Shown piece by piece: positions 32,610 to 45,373 of a stretch of DNA of 64,000 nucleotides. The DNA is from Paralithodes platypus (taxonomy: Eukaryota; Arthropoda; Malacostraca; Decapoda; Lithodidae): contig CM064485.1 of the NCBI GenBank assembly GCA_032716605.1, forward strand, positions 29,167,558 to 29,231,557, given 5' to 3'. The position numbers and the translations under genes are program-made. The first letter of the stretch is position 1; every line of letters starts with the position of its first letter. Below the pieces are notes generated by a model. It was given only the letters and a program-made list of their open reading frames with translations, was not told where the DNA came from and did not search any database.

Positions 32610-35600
32610 TGCCCCAGAACGAGAAGCCCACCACAGAACGAACGAACACCACACAGAAACACCCAAAGGAAAGGTCCACAGAACGAAAGGACCAGCTGAC
32701 CGAGCCAGCCATTTCAGACAGGCCCAAGCCCGCAGGGCTAAGCAGCTCCAGGCTGCACCCATTTACCTTTTCTAAACTGACCATTTTCCACACCTCACAT
32801 ACACTAACCCCCTCGTGTCCTACACCTAACTACAAAGATGATGAACAGGAATATACATTCATATTAAAAACACCCATGCCCTGTCCCGACGTTGAGCCAA
32901 TGCCAACACATCAGACAGCCATAATTATATCTATGTATGTTCTTACATCCGAGAAGTAGATGTTATATATCTTAGAAGTTAAAACACCCACGCTTGTCCC
33001 TAGACCTCGTATATCATTTCCCATGACGAGTATAGATATATGTAACCCGTGCTCAGTCGCCCCTTGCATTGTTCCTCTAGTTCTAAGTCTATAATATAAA
33101 CTGCCACCAGAATTGATACGACATAGCGGCACTGTCCTTGTGTCGTATTGTGCCAAGTACAGATCAACCAGGTTTCATCACCTTATTAGGACGACGACTA
33201 TAATGTCATCGTTCATCGATATATGCAATCCTTAGTTTAAGTATTAATATTAACATTCCCTAACATCTTGTCTTGCCAGACTAAGCTTCTGAAGACCCAA
33301 TCGCCCCATAAATCTATGTATTCAATCCTTAGGTTAAGTATTTTTATCCGCCATTATGTTCACCTTTTTCCATTTACTTTCCCACAATTGTCATACGTCT
33401 TCCCCTTGCCTCCTTCGTATCCACAGTCCACACTACGCCAATTTACTTCGTGTCATGCACCTCTTACCCCAACCAGAGATTGTATAAGATAACCTGGTTA
33501 CCAGTATCTGTCATAAGTACCCCGAAACAATAACTAAGTACCCCTCCGAACTGCCGCTGTTGTTGGTATATTTATATTTAATAGAAAACGCAGTTCCCAG
33601 GGCCAACTAAGAGTATCCATAACCCCTCGGACTGATCACATAACTCTATCTTTTCCAGACTCATATACCACCCCATAGTTGCATTCCCCGGTAGCATTTG
33701 GCTAACGTATTCTACTGCCTTTTCAAACTTCCATATCAATTGTAGCCTAATGCCACCCCCACGCCCAGGGACCTTAGGGGCAAAATTTCCCTGTAGCCCT
33801 TGAACTCTCCCCCCCCCCCCCCCTCTCATTAAGACACCCGCGCTTCTCTACTCTTGTCCGACCTAGCCTCTCTCTCATACCTCTTGAAGATCCTTGAATT
33901 GTCCGTTGCTAATGCTCTCCAACCTTTTATATATATACTCCTATCCAACCTACCTTCACTTAGTAGGCCAGAACAACATTAGAACTTTACTAGCCCCTTG
34001 CATGCCATCTATTCTCTTACAACCCATTCACAACCCTGCACCCAATGGTCGTCGGTGCGAGGCTAGCCGCCTCGCCAGTAACTAACTTCTATTGCCATAC
34101 TTCCAGATAAATGTGGCAGAGTTAGCAACCAAGTCTCCACCACATCCAGCAAACCCTACAACTAACAACCAGCCGAGTAAAACCAGCTAGCCAAGGCACC
34201 TTCGGTTTTGGTATTAAAGACACCCACATCTGTCTCATACACAGACGGTTATTACGAACACTGGTGATATGGCAAGCCCCTAGCCACAGCCGCCGGACGA
34301 CTATCACAGAGAGAGGGCGCCCAGCTCCCCCTTTTTGCCCACCCGAGGAGGGAGACCCCCACCCCCGCGGAGGTATACCTGGCCCCTGTTTTGACTTCCG
34401 AGTCATTGCCAGGTAGCACAGGAATTCTTCCTATCAATGAACTAACCATGCATGACTAACACCTTTACTAACCTCTATTAACTCACAATAAACCATTTAC
34501 CTTTCTTGCATGCTCTGATCACTAAATTAGCACCTCAGCTATACCATAGAATGAAGATTGAACAATCTAAGAGATTGTCCCCAGCTGTCCCCATCCTCCT
34601 CGCAAAGTAGATCCAGTCTCTCTCCCCTAAATACTTCCAGTATAGCCAAAATAGTACCTCTTACTAAGGCTCAGTTATATGAAAATATAAAGGTTTTCCT
34701 ATAGCCATGTGCCACAACAGTAAATACCATCTTACCTAGTCTCCATATCTATTGAGAGCTCAAATAAGTCCATAAGACTCGAGATCCCTACTGTCTACAG
34801 GGTCCAGAACCGAGCCTATAAATCTAGCTCCCGCCCCCAGTCAAATCAGTTGAAAGCTAGACACCAACCAGGGGTCACTACCCTGCAGTTAACTTCTAGC
34901 TCTGCCCTTGTGTTGTTCCGGAGTGAGATCCCAGAGCCGGCAGACTCCGTGGCAGATTTGGATAGAAGGACCTGCTCACGTATTTAAGAACTTCACACAT
35001 ATGGCCCCCCTGGACGGCCGCGGAACCAGTCGTTAGCCCCCAACATCATGGACGCAAGATAACCAGGACCAGACCCATCAGATGCTACCCAAGATTCCCT
35101 TTAGCAGTACTACATATTACTGTGCTGTTTAGAGATTCACTAATTAATATTTCTACGAAGTGGCTATCTCTTTGCCCCAGTATAATTCATATAACCATTC
35201 AATTAGGAAGTGCTAAGCGTATCAGTGTTCATTATTTAACAGGCGATACTAACTCTCGTAATCAACCATATGCCCAGATATTATTACCTAGAAGGAAACC
35301 CTAGTGATATCTGAAGGTTCGCCCACTGATTTGCGTTCTATGTATTTCTGAGACAAGAATAGAAAACTTAGATCAGTACCCCCTGAGGTTACTAGAATTC
35401 CCGTGCTCTAAAATACGCGTGTCTAATCTAGTCTGTGAACTACTACTTGTGCACCAGAGCTACCAGTAAGAAATCTAACAGTGAATATGATTCTATAAGT
35501 AACATTGATGGTCTTCGGTATATAAACCTGTTAAATCAAAGCCAGTGATCAGAAGATTAATACCTGAACGTTGGAAGTGGGAGACTAGGCTCCATCCAGA

Positions 35601-35817
35601 TCCACTTATGCTAGTGTTGTTCGATTCTATTATATTGTCTTACACAAGTATTCTGCAGTGGTATATCAATAAACGTGATCGTGTAACTTGCTACCATGTG
35701 TGTGTTTCTTTGTGTTCTCTATTCCTCATATCTTGTATTGTGCATGCAGCCTTATATACCCAGTCAATTAGAACTCACATTACCCAAGTTAAACCTGTAG
35801 AAAAACAGGGTATAACA
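32610..35817 (+). repeat. LTR3, shared by units 2 and 3
   Basis: TGCCCCAGAACG to GGGTATAACA, 3208 bp, nearly identical to LTR2 with small indels (for example CAGAACGAACG where LTR2 has CAGAAGCCACGAACG, and a doubled GTGT near 35700). TATA at 35518, AATAAA at 35668-35673. Confidence 0.88.
35518..35673 (+). promoter_or_regulatory. LTR3 TATA box to poly-A signal
   Basis: Same pair and spacing as LTR1 and LTR2. Confidence 0.6.
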
Positions 35818-35818
35818 T

Positions 35819-35833
35819 TGGCGTCAGCGGTGG
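35819..35833 (+). other. Primer-binding site of unit 3, one mismatch
   Basis: TGGCGTCAGCGGTGG: the sixth base is T where units 1 and 2 have G. This might weaken priming. Confidence 0.55.
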
Positions 35834-35887
35834 TTCTTGATTCGGATAAAAGGTTGCATTACACTGCAAGTTTGGAACAGTAGAAGC

Positions 35888-36433
35888 ATGGCAACATCGC
35901 AAAATTTTCAGCCACTCGCACACATTCCCAAGTATGATGTAAACACGTATGATATCACCAGTTACTTAGACATAATAAAGCCAGTGTACGATGTGGTACT
36001 TCATAATGACCGCGAAAAAATAGCCATGGCAATTTTGCATATTATACAGTTGGGAGAAGCCATTTCCCAACTTGTTGATAAGCCTACCTTTAAAGAATTT
36101 ATTCGCCAAACTGTGACACAGAATACGCCAGAGTTTACCTGGAACCAGATTCGATCCTTCGTGATCCGGACCTTAGATCCACTTTTGGGTTCCCCCGTCG
36201 CCCCCAAAATAATAAAAGTCGACGAGATCAAGTATAAAGGGGATATAAATGTGACCCTCATACAACTCTACAGATACGTGAGGACCACGTATAGCTATGA
36301 AGATTACGACCAACAAAATGAACTCTTATTCACCGCATTGTTAAACATCCTCCCACCCCACATCTCGACCCATATGGCTTATTCGAAGAACATATGCTCT
36401 CCATCAGAGAAGAATGCCGACGCAGTTCGATGA
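35888..36433 (+). pseudogene. Gag-like protein of unit 3, frameshifted
   Basis: ATG 35888 opens MATSQNFQPLAHIPKY as in unit 2. A short deletion near 36361-36372 (CCCCACATCTCGACCCATATGG where unit 2 has extra CACCACC bases) moves the frame before the proline-rich part, so the frame ends at 36433. The capsid-like part carries FTWNQIRSFVIRTLDP. Otherwise as unit 2. Confidence 0.72.
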
Positions 36434-39400
36434 ATCCCCTATCCAACCCTTCAGCCCCTATCCAAGACTCCGTGCACCCTTCCAAAATGACTTCCGGTGA
36501 AAGTCCAACCCCAGTGCACTCTTCCTTGCCTCTATCCTCTCTGACCATCCCTAAATTTTCCCCTGCCCAGCCATCCACCAACGATCATCTTCCATCAATT
36601 GTGTTACCCCATAAACCCCATCCTTTTTCTATGCATGTCAAACAAACCCACCAACCCCAGATAACCGCTAACCAGACCGTGACTGCCACCAAGAAGATTC
36701 CCAAAATTCGTCCTGTTAACAACCCCAAATCAATACATCAGTCCTCTACCAATAACCCCTGTTCTACACCTAACTCTTCCCCTACCAACCCTCCGCAGCC
36801 CCCCCAACAAGCCCCGTATTCTAGCTATGCCTACCTATGTAGGCCTACCACAACATATTTTCCCCATGACCCCAGAAAACAAACCCACCAATCCCAGATA
36901 ACCTCTAACCAGACCGTGACTGCCACCAAGAAGATTCCCAAAATTCATCCTGTTAACCCGCCAAGCGCGATAGGCCTCACGGAAGGCTTCCTATAGGGAA
37001 CGCGATAGGCCTCACGGAAGCAAGACCATAAAAAAAGCCTTCCATAAAAAAAAAGGGCCTATCAAAACAAAGGATTTTGTCTCTAGGTGAGATAATTCCC
37101 CTCTAGTACTCATCCATGTGTTTCTCACCCCTCCCCTCCCCTCCTTCCCCACCTTATTCCCCCTCCCCCTCTCCTCAATTATCACTATCCTTATCATCAT
37201 TTATCGGTTATTTTCTCTCCCGCGATAATGTAGCACAAGTGGGTTGCATAAAAGATCGTTATGCAACACCCAGACACCGGCACACACCGCCCCGCTCGTC
37301 TCAGTTGACTCCCAGACAGCGAGAGGGGAGGGCTGCCTGTGGCTCTCTCTCGCCTGAGATTATGACCGGTGGCCAATATCTTCGTTTTTCACCACCCAAA
37401 TGCTTTTCCCACTTATTTTAGCACTCTTGAAGGTTCATATATACATCATATATGTAAAATAAAAGCATACCGAAAACAAATAATGCTTTATATTGTAAAT
37501 ATAACGAATTCTGTCAGAATCCAGGGCTAGAAATGCACAAATAACTACCCTAGCACCTAGGTCTATATCGCGCTTGTCAGGTTAACAACCCCAAGTCAAT
37601 ACATCAGTCCTCTACCAATAACCCCTGTTCGACACCTAACTCTTCCCCCACCAACCCTCCGCAGCCCCCCCAACAAGCCCCGTATTCTAGCTATGCCTAC
37701 CTATGTAGGCCTACCACAACATATTTTCCCCATGACCCCAGAAATGTTCAGCTATCCCCCCACCAACAAAATTTCCCTTGTGACAGTTTTCCTTCGGTAG
37801 CTTGTGACAGTTTTCAGTCAGTAGCTCCCTTCCACCCCCACACAATTCACACTCCTAGAAAACTTCGAAACCCCACACTTGACTCGCCCTCTCATGTCAA
37901 ACAAACTCACCAGTCCCAGATAACCTCTAACCAGCCGAGACTGCCACCAAGAAAATTCCCCAAACTCGTCCTGTTAACAACCCCAAATCAGTACATCACT
38001 CCTCCCTCAATAACCCATGTCCTATGCCTAACTCTGCCCCCACTAATCCTCCCCAGTCCCACATAACCTTTAACCAGACCGAGACTGACACCAAGAAAAT
38101 TTCCCAAATTCGTCCTGTTAACAACCCCAAATCAATACATCAGTCCTCTACCAATAACCCCTGTTCTACACCTAACTCTTCCCCCACCAACCCGCCGTAG
38201 TCCCCCCAACAAATCCCGTTTCCTAACTCGCTCACCTCTCACCACCCTGACCCTCCCATACGCGCCGTTAATCCTCCCCTCACACGTGACGACCTAGGGA
38301 CCCAACCATGTTCCACCCCTTCCCCCAGAAATGCTCAGCTATTTCCCCACCAACAAAATTTCCCTTGTGACAGTTTTCCGTCAGTAGCTCCCTTCCACCC
38401 CCCCACAATTCACACCCCTAATAAACTTCAAAACCCCACACTTGACTCACCCCCTCATGACAGACAAACCCACCAATCCCATATAACCTCTAAACAAACC
38501 GTCACTGCCACCGACACACCCCACCACTCTGATCCTCCCACACGCGTGACTCCCACCAAAGTGATTTCCCCCCCCTCATGCGTACCGAACACCTGCTCAC
38601 CAGTCGGTCCCCCACCATCATGAGCCCAGCTAAACTTTCAACCTCCACCAATTCCCACCAACAAAATTTCCCTTGTGACAGTTTTCCGTCAATAGCTCCC
38701 TTCCACCCCCCCACAATTCACACCCCTAATAAACTTCAAAACCCCACACTTGACTCACCCCATCATGACAGACAAACCCACCAACCCCAGATAACTTCTA
38801 AACAAACCGTCACTGCCACCGACACACCTCACCACTCTGATCCTCCCACACGCACCGTTAATCCCCCCCTCACGCGTGACCCCCACCAAAGTGGTTTCCC
38901 CCCCCTCATGCGTACCGAACACCTGCTCACCAGTCGGTCCCCCACCATCATGAACCCAGCTAAACTTTCAACCTCCCCCTCTTCACCGTTACCCCACCCG
39001 CCCCAAATTCCACCCCCAAAGATCCAGCTCGACAAAATACCACTCCCATCCCAATCCAACCACAAAACTTTTTCCACCTTGGCTAAACCCCAAAATACTC
39101 TCTCTCTCGCCCCAAACAACATAATCAACCTCTCAACTTCAACCACTCCTCGAAATCCCATCCATGTCTCTCCCGGAAATAAAATCAGTCCAAATTCAAC
39201 CCCTCTCAAACCACAACCCTGCCTGCCCAGACCCCCCCCCCCCCCCCCCACCATCTCCCTATCAAATCCCCACACCCCAAACCTCCAAACCACCCGATCA
39301 TAGTAAACTCTCAACCTTCAGCCTTACTCACCCTTCCCCAAACCCCACTCACGACCACAACTCTCTACACAATTCAACCCCTCCCCAGCACCAACCTCTT

Positions 39401-39535
39401 CCGCAACAACAACCCCGACTCGACCTGCCCGTTTCATCTTTAAAACCCCCCTATCACTACCCCCGACCGAAACCACTTAGACCCCCCCTCCAAAACTGGC
39501 CCCAGGCCAGCTCGCCCCCAGACCCACATTCCTAA
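36394..39535 (+). pseudogene. Proline-rich frame of unit 3, split by a MITE
   Basis: Opens at 36394 (MLSIREECRRSSMNPLSN) and is cut at 36957 by a 625-bp MITE. It then continues in broken frames through 37582-38577, with clear frames at 38578-39303 and 39164-39535. A stop (TAG in CCGCCGTAGTCC near 38196) is private to this unit. Its C-run near 39232 is 18 long. Same Pro/Thr-rich blocks as units 1 and 2. Confidence 0.7.
36957..37581 (+). mobile_element. piggyBac-type MITE family A, complete, in unit 3
   Basis: Flanked by TTAA at 36953-36956 and 37582-37585. Left end CCCGCCAAGCGCGATA; right end reverse complemented CCTGACAAGCGCGATA (14 of 16 match). The insertion splits the sequence CATCCTGTTAACAACCCC, which is intact in units 1 and 2. 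Length 625 bp, no coding capacity. A right-truncated relative lies at 16716-17321. Confidence 0.95.
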
Positions 39536-39897
39536 CGACAAGAACTAACGGTATATCCACCCCACCCTTCCAAAGTGAAAGTGAACCACCACCCCCTATT
39601 ACCAGACCGTCACCCAGACTAACGGCGACCCTAAATAACCCCACCTGATGATGATGAGGATCAACAGAATTTTATATCCCCCCCGCCCCTTGTCAAACCT
39701 CCTTCACCCCAACAACAGAGAGGCACCCATTCCAATATTCACTTAAAATCAGGATTGGTAGAGGAGGTGGGTCATGCCGGCTCGTCCACAATCCAGCCTC
39801 CCTACCACTCTTGACCTAGATTCCTAGCTTCACTTCTCATTAAAATGTATAATTTCACAGACAAAGTACAAGACAACAACCTTTTAACGTAACTTCT
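39536..39897 (+). other. 3' untranslated part of unit 3
   Basis: Same non-coding segment as in units 1 and 2, including GATGATGATGAGG and GGTAGAGGAGGTGG. Confidence 0.6.
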
Positions 39898-40555
39898 TAC
39901 ATTGTTAAACACTTTACCTCTTCTTAATTTCCTGTGTTCTTAATTATCTGTTCTTTCTTAAATTTACATGTTTTCCATATACTATATATTATATATTTTT
40001 TCCCTTAGTCATACTACTTTTCTTGTTAACCTACACTTTTCTGACTATCTTTTAAATTTGCTTTATACATTGTTAAACACTTTACCTCTTCTTAATTTCC
40101 TGTGTTCTTAATTATCTGTTCTTTCTTAAATTTACATGTTTACCATATACTGTATATATTATTTTTTTCCCTTAGTCATACTACTTTTCTTGTTAACCTA
40201 CACTTTTCTGACTACCTTTTAAATTTGCTTTATACACTGTTAAACACTTTACCTCTTCTTAATTTCCTGTGTTCTTAATTATCTGTCCTTTCTTAAATTT
40301 ACATGTTTTCCATATACTGTATATATTATTATTTTTCCCTTAGTCATACTACTTTTCTTGTTAACCTACACTTTTCTGACTATCTTTTAAATTTGCTTTA
40401 TACATTGTTAAACACTTTACCTCTTCTTAATTTCCTGTGTTCTTAATTATCTGTTCTTTCTTAAATTTACATGTTTTCCATATACTATATATTATATTTT
40501 TTTCCCTTGGTCATACTACTTTTCTTGTTAACCTACACTTTTCTGACTATGCTTC
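39898..40555 (+). repeat. About 168-bp tandem repeat, unit 3
   Basis: Four units start near 39898, 40066, 40234 and 40402; same sequence as in unit 1 and uninterrupted. Confidence 0.9.
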
Positions 40556-40594
40556 TTTTTACTTCACCCTTGAGGCTCGAGGACGAGCCTATAA

Positions 40595-40609
40595 TGAAGG
40601 AGAGGGAAG
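40595..40609 (+). other. Polypurine tract of unit 3
   Basis: GAAGGAGAGGGAAG before LTR4, as in unit 1. Confidence 0.7.
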
Positions 40610-40613
40610 TAAA

Positions 40614-41652
40614 ATGCCCCAGAACGAGAAGCCCACCACAGAAGCCACGAACGAACACCACACAGAAACACCCAAAGGAAAGGTCCACAGAACGAAAGGA
40701 CCAGCTGACCGAGCCAGCCATTTCAGACAGGCCCAAGCCCGCAGGGCTAAGCAGCTCCAGGCTGCACCCATTTACCTTTTCTAAACTGACCATTTTCCAC
40801 ACCTCACGTACACTAACCCCCTCGTGTCCTACACTCCTAACTACAAAGATGATGAACAGGAATATACATTCATATTAAAAACACCCATGCCCTGTCCCGA
40901 CGTTGAGCCAATGCCAACACATCAGACAGCCATAATTATATCTATGTATGTTCTTACATCCGAGAAGTAGATGTTATATATCTTAGAAGTTAAAACACCC
41001 ACGCTTGTCCCTAGACCTCGTATATCATTTGATTCATTTCCCATGACGAGTATAGATATATGTAACCCGTGCTCAGTCGCCCCTTGCATTGTTCCTCTAG
41101 TAACTAAGTCTATAATATTAACTGCCACCAGCATTGATACGACATAGCGGCACTGTCCTTGTGTCGTATTGTGCCAAGTACAGATCAACCAGGTTTCATC
41201 ACCTTATTAGGACGACGACTATAATGTCATCGTTCATCGATGTATGCAATCCTTAGTTTAAGTATTAATATTAACATTCTCTAACATCTTGTCTTGCCAG
41301 ACTAAGCTTCTGAAGACCCATCGCCCCATAAATCTATGTATTCCATCCTTAGGTTAAGTATTTTTATCCGCCATTGTGTTCACCTTTTTCCATTTACTTT
41401 CCCACAATTGTCATACGTCTTCCCCTTGCCTCCTTCGTATCCACAGTCCACACTACGCCAATTTACTTCGTGTCATGCACCTCTTACCCCAACCAGAGAT
41501 TGTATAAGATAACCTGGTTACCAGTATCTGTCATAAGTACCCCGAAACAATAACTAAGTACCCCTCCGAACTGCCGCTGTTGTTGGTATATTTATATTTA
41601 ATAGAAAACGCAGTTCCCAGGGCCAACTAAGAGTATCCATAACCCCTCGGAC
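40614..41652 (+). repeat. LTR4, cut by the assembly gap
   Basis: First 1039 bp of an LTR like LTR2, with a GATTC-type insertion near 41031. The remaining 2.2 kb, the primer site, gag and most of protease should lie in or behind the gap. Confidence 0.85.
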
Positions 41653-41752
41653 NNNNNNNNNNNNNNNNNNNNNNNNNNNNNNNNNNNNNNNNNNNNNNNN
41701 NNNNNNNNNNNNNNNNNNNNNNNNNNNNNNNNNNNNNNNNNNNNNNNNNNNN
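41653..41752. other. Assembly gap (100 N)
   Basis: Exactly 100 N, a placeholder length. By comparison with LTR5 and unit 5, about 2.2 kb of LTR and 1.3-1.4 kb of internal sequence are missing here. Confidence 0.99.
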
Positions 41753-42960
41753 GACCTCCTTCAAAAACTCCAGCCCCAGGTTGACGGCCGGCCAGAGGCT
41801 GATCTCATTAAAAAAAAAATCCAACCCAAAGCCTCTGACAAACCAATCACGCAGAAAACTATTCACAAAAAGAAAAACACCATCCCCCTCAACAAACGCG
41901 GAGTCAGGGTTCCCCTCTAAGTTGCAGGCTAGCACTAAGGTAACCTCTAACCCCGTCCCTTGCCCCGAGGGTCTCTCCAAATCATCACTCCTTCGTTGAA
42001 AAAATGCCTCAACAAAGCGAAAGAAGAACAAGTCCAAGCAACTCACCCTCTCGGTAACCCCCTCAATTCTCGTAACTCTGTCCAGGATAAATCCTCCCAT
42101 GTGCCCAGACCAGACTCTGAAGTATGTAACCACAATTCTATCCAATATTTATGTACACTTTTTTTCCAGGGAAAATGCCGCCCTATGGTACCCACCCATG
42201 TTTTTCTTCCCCCTCCCTCCAGCAAGGTTCAGCTATTCCACAACCAATAAAATTCCTCCTTGTGACAGTTTTTTTCCGTCAGTACTCTCTCCTTCCACCC
42301 CCACACAATTCACACCCCTAGAAAACTTCACAACCCCACACTTGACTCGCCTTCTCATTACAAACAAACTCCCCAGTCCCAGATAACCTCTAACCGAACC
42401 ATGAGCTGTCCACCATAATTCCCCAAATTCGTCCTGTTAACAACCCCAAATCAATACATCAGTCCTCCACCAATACCCCATCTTCTACAACCGTAACTCT
42501 TCCCCCACCAACCCTCGCACAGTCCCTCCAACAAATTCCGTTTTCTAAATCCATCACACCTCGCCCCGCTGATCCCCCCACACGCGCCGTTAATCCCCCC
42601 CTCACGCGTGACCCCCACCAAAGTGACCTTTCCCCCCTTTAAGCGTAACGAGCACCGGCTCGCCAGTCGTCCCCCCACGCTAATCATTAGCCCAGCTGTA
42701 GTTCAAGATACATGCCAAATTCCCCCCTCCATCAAAAATGGGTTAACCTTCGACCCCTACCCCGAACGCACATGATATTTTCCCCCACTACCACGTCCAC
42801 CAACCCCCATCGTTGCCTCCTTACAACACGCCATCATTTCCGCTCGCATCAACCACATTCTCGGTGGCAAATATCTCTGAGGAATCCCTGACATTACCAA
42901 AAGGTCTCATAATAGGAGACCTCGACCCAACTTTTGATGACCTCGCCCTTAGATTTTAAT
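41753..42960 (+). pseudogene. Protease end and proline-rich linker, unit 4
   Basis: GACCTCCTTCAAAAACTCCAG matches unit 5 at 62150, the last part of protease, with a base inserted in the GACTGCGG region. From about 41900 it follows the unit 5 linker (NNPKSIHQSST, THAVNPPLTRD-type blocks) but with many single-base insertions, so no long frame survives. It shares with unit 5 the stop in AACCAATAAAATTCC (42242-42252). Confidence 0.7.
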
Positions 42961-43027
42961 GACAACCCTACCAGCCTCCAATTTCCCCCTCTCCCGGACA
43001 CATTATCCAACCACCAAAAACACAGCA

Positions 43028-43680
43028 TTTACGACCTATTGCTAGAGTTCAGTGACGTGGTTTGCCCAACAACCCACTGAACTCCGTACATACCGATGTA
43101 GAACATAACATATCATTAACACCACCATGCCCCCCCATCAGACAACCCTCCCGAGAGACAAAATCCCATACAACGCCAGGACGAGGAACGCCAGGCGCAA
43201 GAGATGTTAGAGGCCGGTATTGCCCACCCCGTCCATTAGTCCCTGTTCGTCCCCTGTTGTCCTAGTAAAAAAGAAAGATGGGGTCAACCCGTGTTTTTGC
43301 GTTGATTTGCGGAGATGGAATGACGTAACCATTAAGGACGCTACGGCCCTTACTCAGATATAGACGATTCCCGATTGAGCTCCCTATACGGAGCCAGATG
43401 TTTCCCTCCCCTCGACGTGCAAGCAGGGTATTGGCAAGTGCCTATCAAGGCAGAGGACCAAGAAAAAACAGCATTTTCCACTAGTGGTTGCCACCACTAC
43501 GAATGTTAACGTCCTACCTTTTGGCCTCTGTAAACGGACACCGCCCCTTTCTCCCGGTTTGTGATGGTAAGCGTTATTACATGTCCTAACCTGGGAAACC
43601 TGGCCTCGCCGATCTAGACGATATTATTGTGTACTCACCAACCTGGGAAGAACACCTCCTCAGGTTGAGACACTTCCTTA
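43028..43680 (+). pseudogene. Ty3/Gypsy reverse transcriptase of unit 4, broken
   Basis: Colinear with the RT of unit 5 from YDLLLEFSDV. LVKKKDG, DVQAGYWQVPIKAEDQEKTA and the catalytic segment LDDIIVYSPTWEEHLL are visible in different frames; the residue before LDD reads Asp instead of Tyr. Single-base insertions such as GACGTGGTTTGCCC and AAAGATGGGGTCAACC, against GACGTGTTTGCCC and AAAGATGGGTCAACC in unit 5, break the frame. Confidence 0.8.
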
Positions 43681-44510
43681 GAAGAATTCCGAGCCGCCGG
43701 GTTGAAATTAAAACCCATCAAAGTTCGCGATTGCCCGAAATAAAGGTAGATGTCCTCGGCCACGTAATCTCTGACACATGGTCTTGCACCAGACCCAAAG
43801 AAACTTCAAGCCATACAAAACCAACCCCCACCCGACCACCGTATCAAGGAGTACGTTCTTTTCTATGTTTAGCCACATACTACAGGGACGTTTCGGCCCC
43901 CACTTTGCCACCATAGCCAGACCCCTCCACCAACTTCACCCACAAAGACACCCCATTCACCTGGACCCCTGAAAGAGACATCGCGTTTTAACCACTTTGA
44001 AACAAAAGCTAATCCAAGCCCCTATTGTCGCTTGCCTTGATTACCATAAACCTTTCCCTTCTGTATTACCGACGTATCTCGGTACGCCATGGTTGCAGTT
44101 TTGTAGCTCAGAGTCCAGAGACGGAGAGGAACATTGTGATAGCGTATGCCAGCTCCACCCTCAACCAAGCACAACACAGTTCTGCAGCCCCCAAGAGAGA
44201 GTGTGTTAGGGATCGTTTGGGCACTCAGCCACTTCCGGTCATTTGTGTTGGGCGCCGAAAACTCGATATAATAACCGACCATTAATCTTTGCAATGGTTA
44301 TCGTAAGGGCGAAACCAACTCAGCCCTTTGGGTACGTTGGAGGGAGACAGCTAGATGACTATGATTTTACAATACTTATCTGGCTCAGGCAAACGTCACA
44401 CCAATGCAGATGCCCTGGTCAAACGTTTGCCAGTACCAAAAGACCCCCCACCAACCTAGCCGCCTTACAAAACACTGAGCTTTTATCTGCCCCCATCCAC
44501 CAAGCATAAT
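43681..44510 (+). pseudogene. Connection and RNase H region of unit 4, broken
   Basis: Fragments in several frames: a segment of the VRSFLCLATYYRD type at about 43850 (tether), ATIARPLHQLHPQRHP near 43910, then ERNIVIAYASSTLNQAQHSS at about 44130, the RNase H signature region, and LDIITDH near 44260, which corresponds to the TDH motif. Many indels. Confidence 0.7.
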
Positions 44511-44579
44511 CCCCCCTCAGCCCTCTCCACGTAATTCAATCTTGGGAAACAAGAAATCAGACCACCCTGTGTACCGTTA

Positions 44580-45373
44580 AATGTCGTCAGGAAACTGGAC
44601 TCGCTGGGGATATCCAACTTGCCACAGACTCCGTCCACATAGTCTTAGACTCGCCACCATTGCCCACGACTACATGCTTGGCCATCCCCGATGGAAACGG
44701 CATACCCCTGGAACAAAAAGAAGATGTTAAGAATCTTTCCAGATCAATACTGGAACCGCGGCCCAACCAACGCCCTCCAAAATTGCAGGGAACGAGTGAC
44801 AGATTCTTGCAAACCTTGTTTATTGGGGAGGGATAGATCACGCACACCAGACCCAGCTGGTACCATTTCTTGCCAACAAACTTTGGGACCTTCCAAGTCC
44901 TATCCCTCGACATCATGGGCCCGTTTCCTTCTTAGGCGCTGTCACCGGCTAGATCGGCACATGTGTTGACCGATATTCAAAATTTTTAATCGCCTGCCCG
45001 ATTAAAGACCACACAGCCACCACAGTCCCCACACTGCTTGCCACAGAAGTGTGTCCCTATCTTCGGCCTACCCCTTGCCTTTCTATCCGACAATGCCCCC
45101 CCCGAGTTTAGTTGTACACGTTTTGTGCACCAGTTCACCCCAACAATGCGGTATTAAGATCAAATACTCATCCCCGTACTGGCCTCAAGGAAATGCTATA
45201 TCCGAACGCAGCCATCGCGAGGACCATCAACAACCAGTTACGTACAAAAATGATTGCTCTTAACACCTCAGACTGGCCATCACAACTAAAAGTAATACCA
45301 TGGGGGCATGAACACCTGTTCCCCGAGAAGACGGGATTTTCCCCTCATGAACTTGTTTTAACGGCGTACCCCC
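44580..45373 (+). pseudogene. Integrase of unit 4, N-terminal and core part
   Basis: The zinc-binding region is weak (VTDSCKPCLLGRDRSR near 44800). The catalytic core shows AFLSDNAPEFSCTRF (second Asp) near 45080 and IKIKYSSPYWPQGNAISERS (catalytic Glu) near 45160, then TGFSPHELVLTAYPLL up to the insertion point. Frames change repeatedly. The protein resumes at 54935 after the inserted element. Confidence 0.78.
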
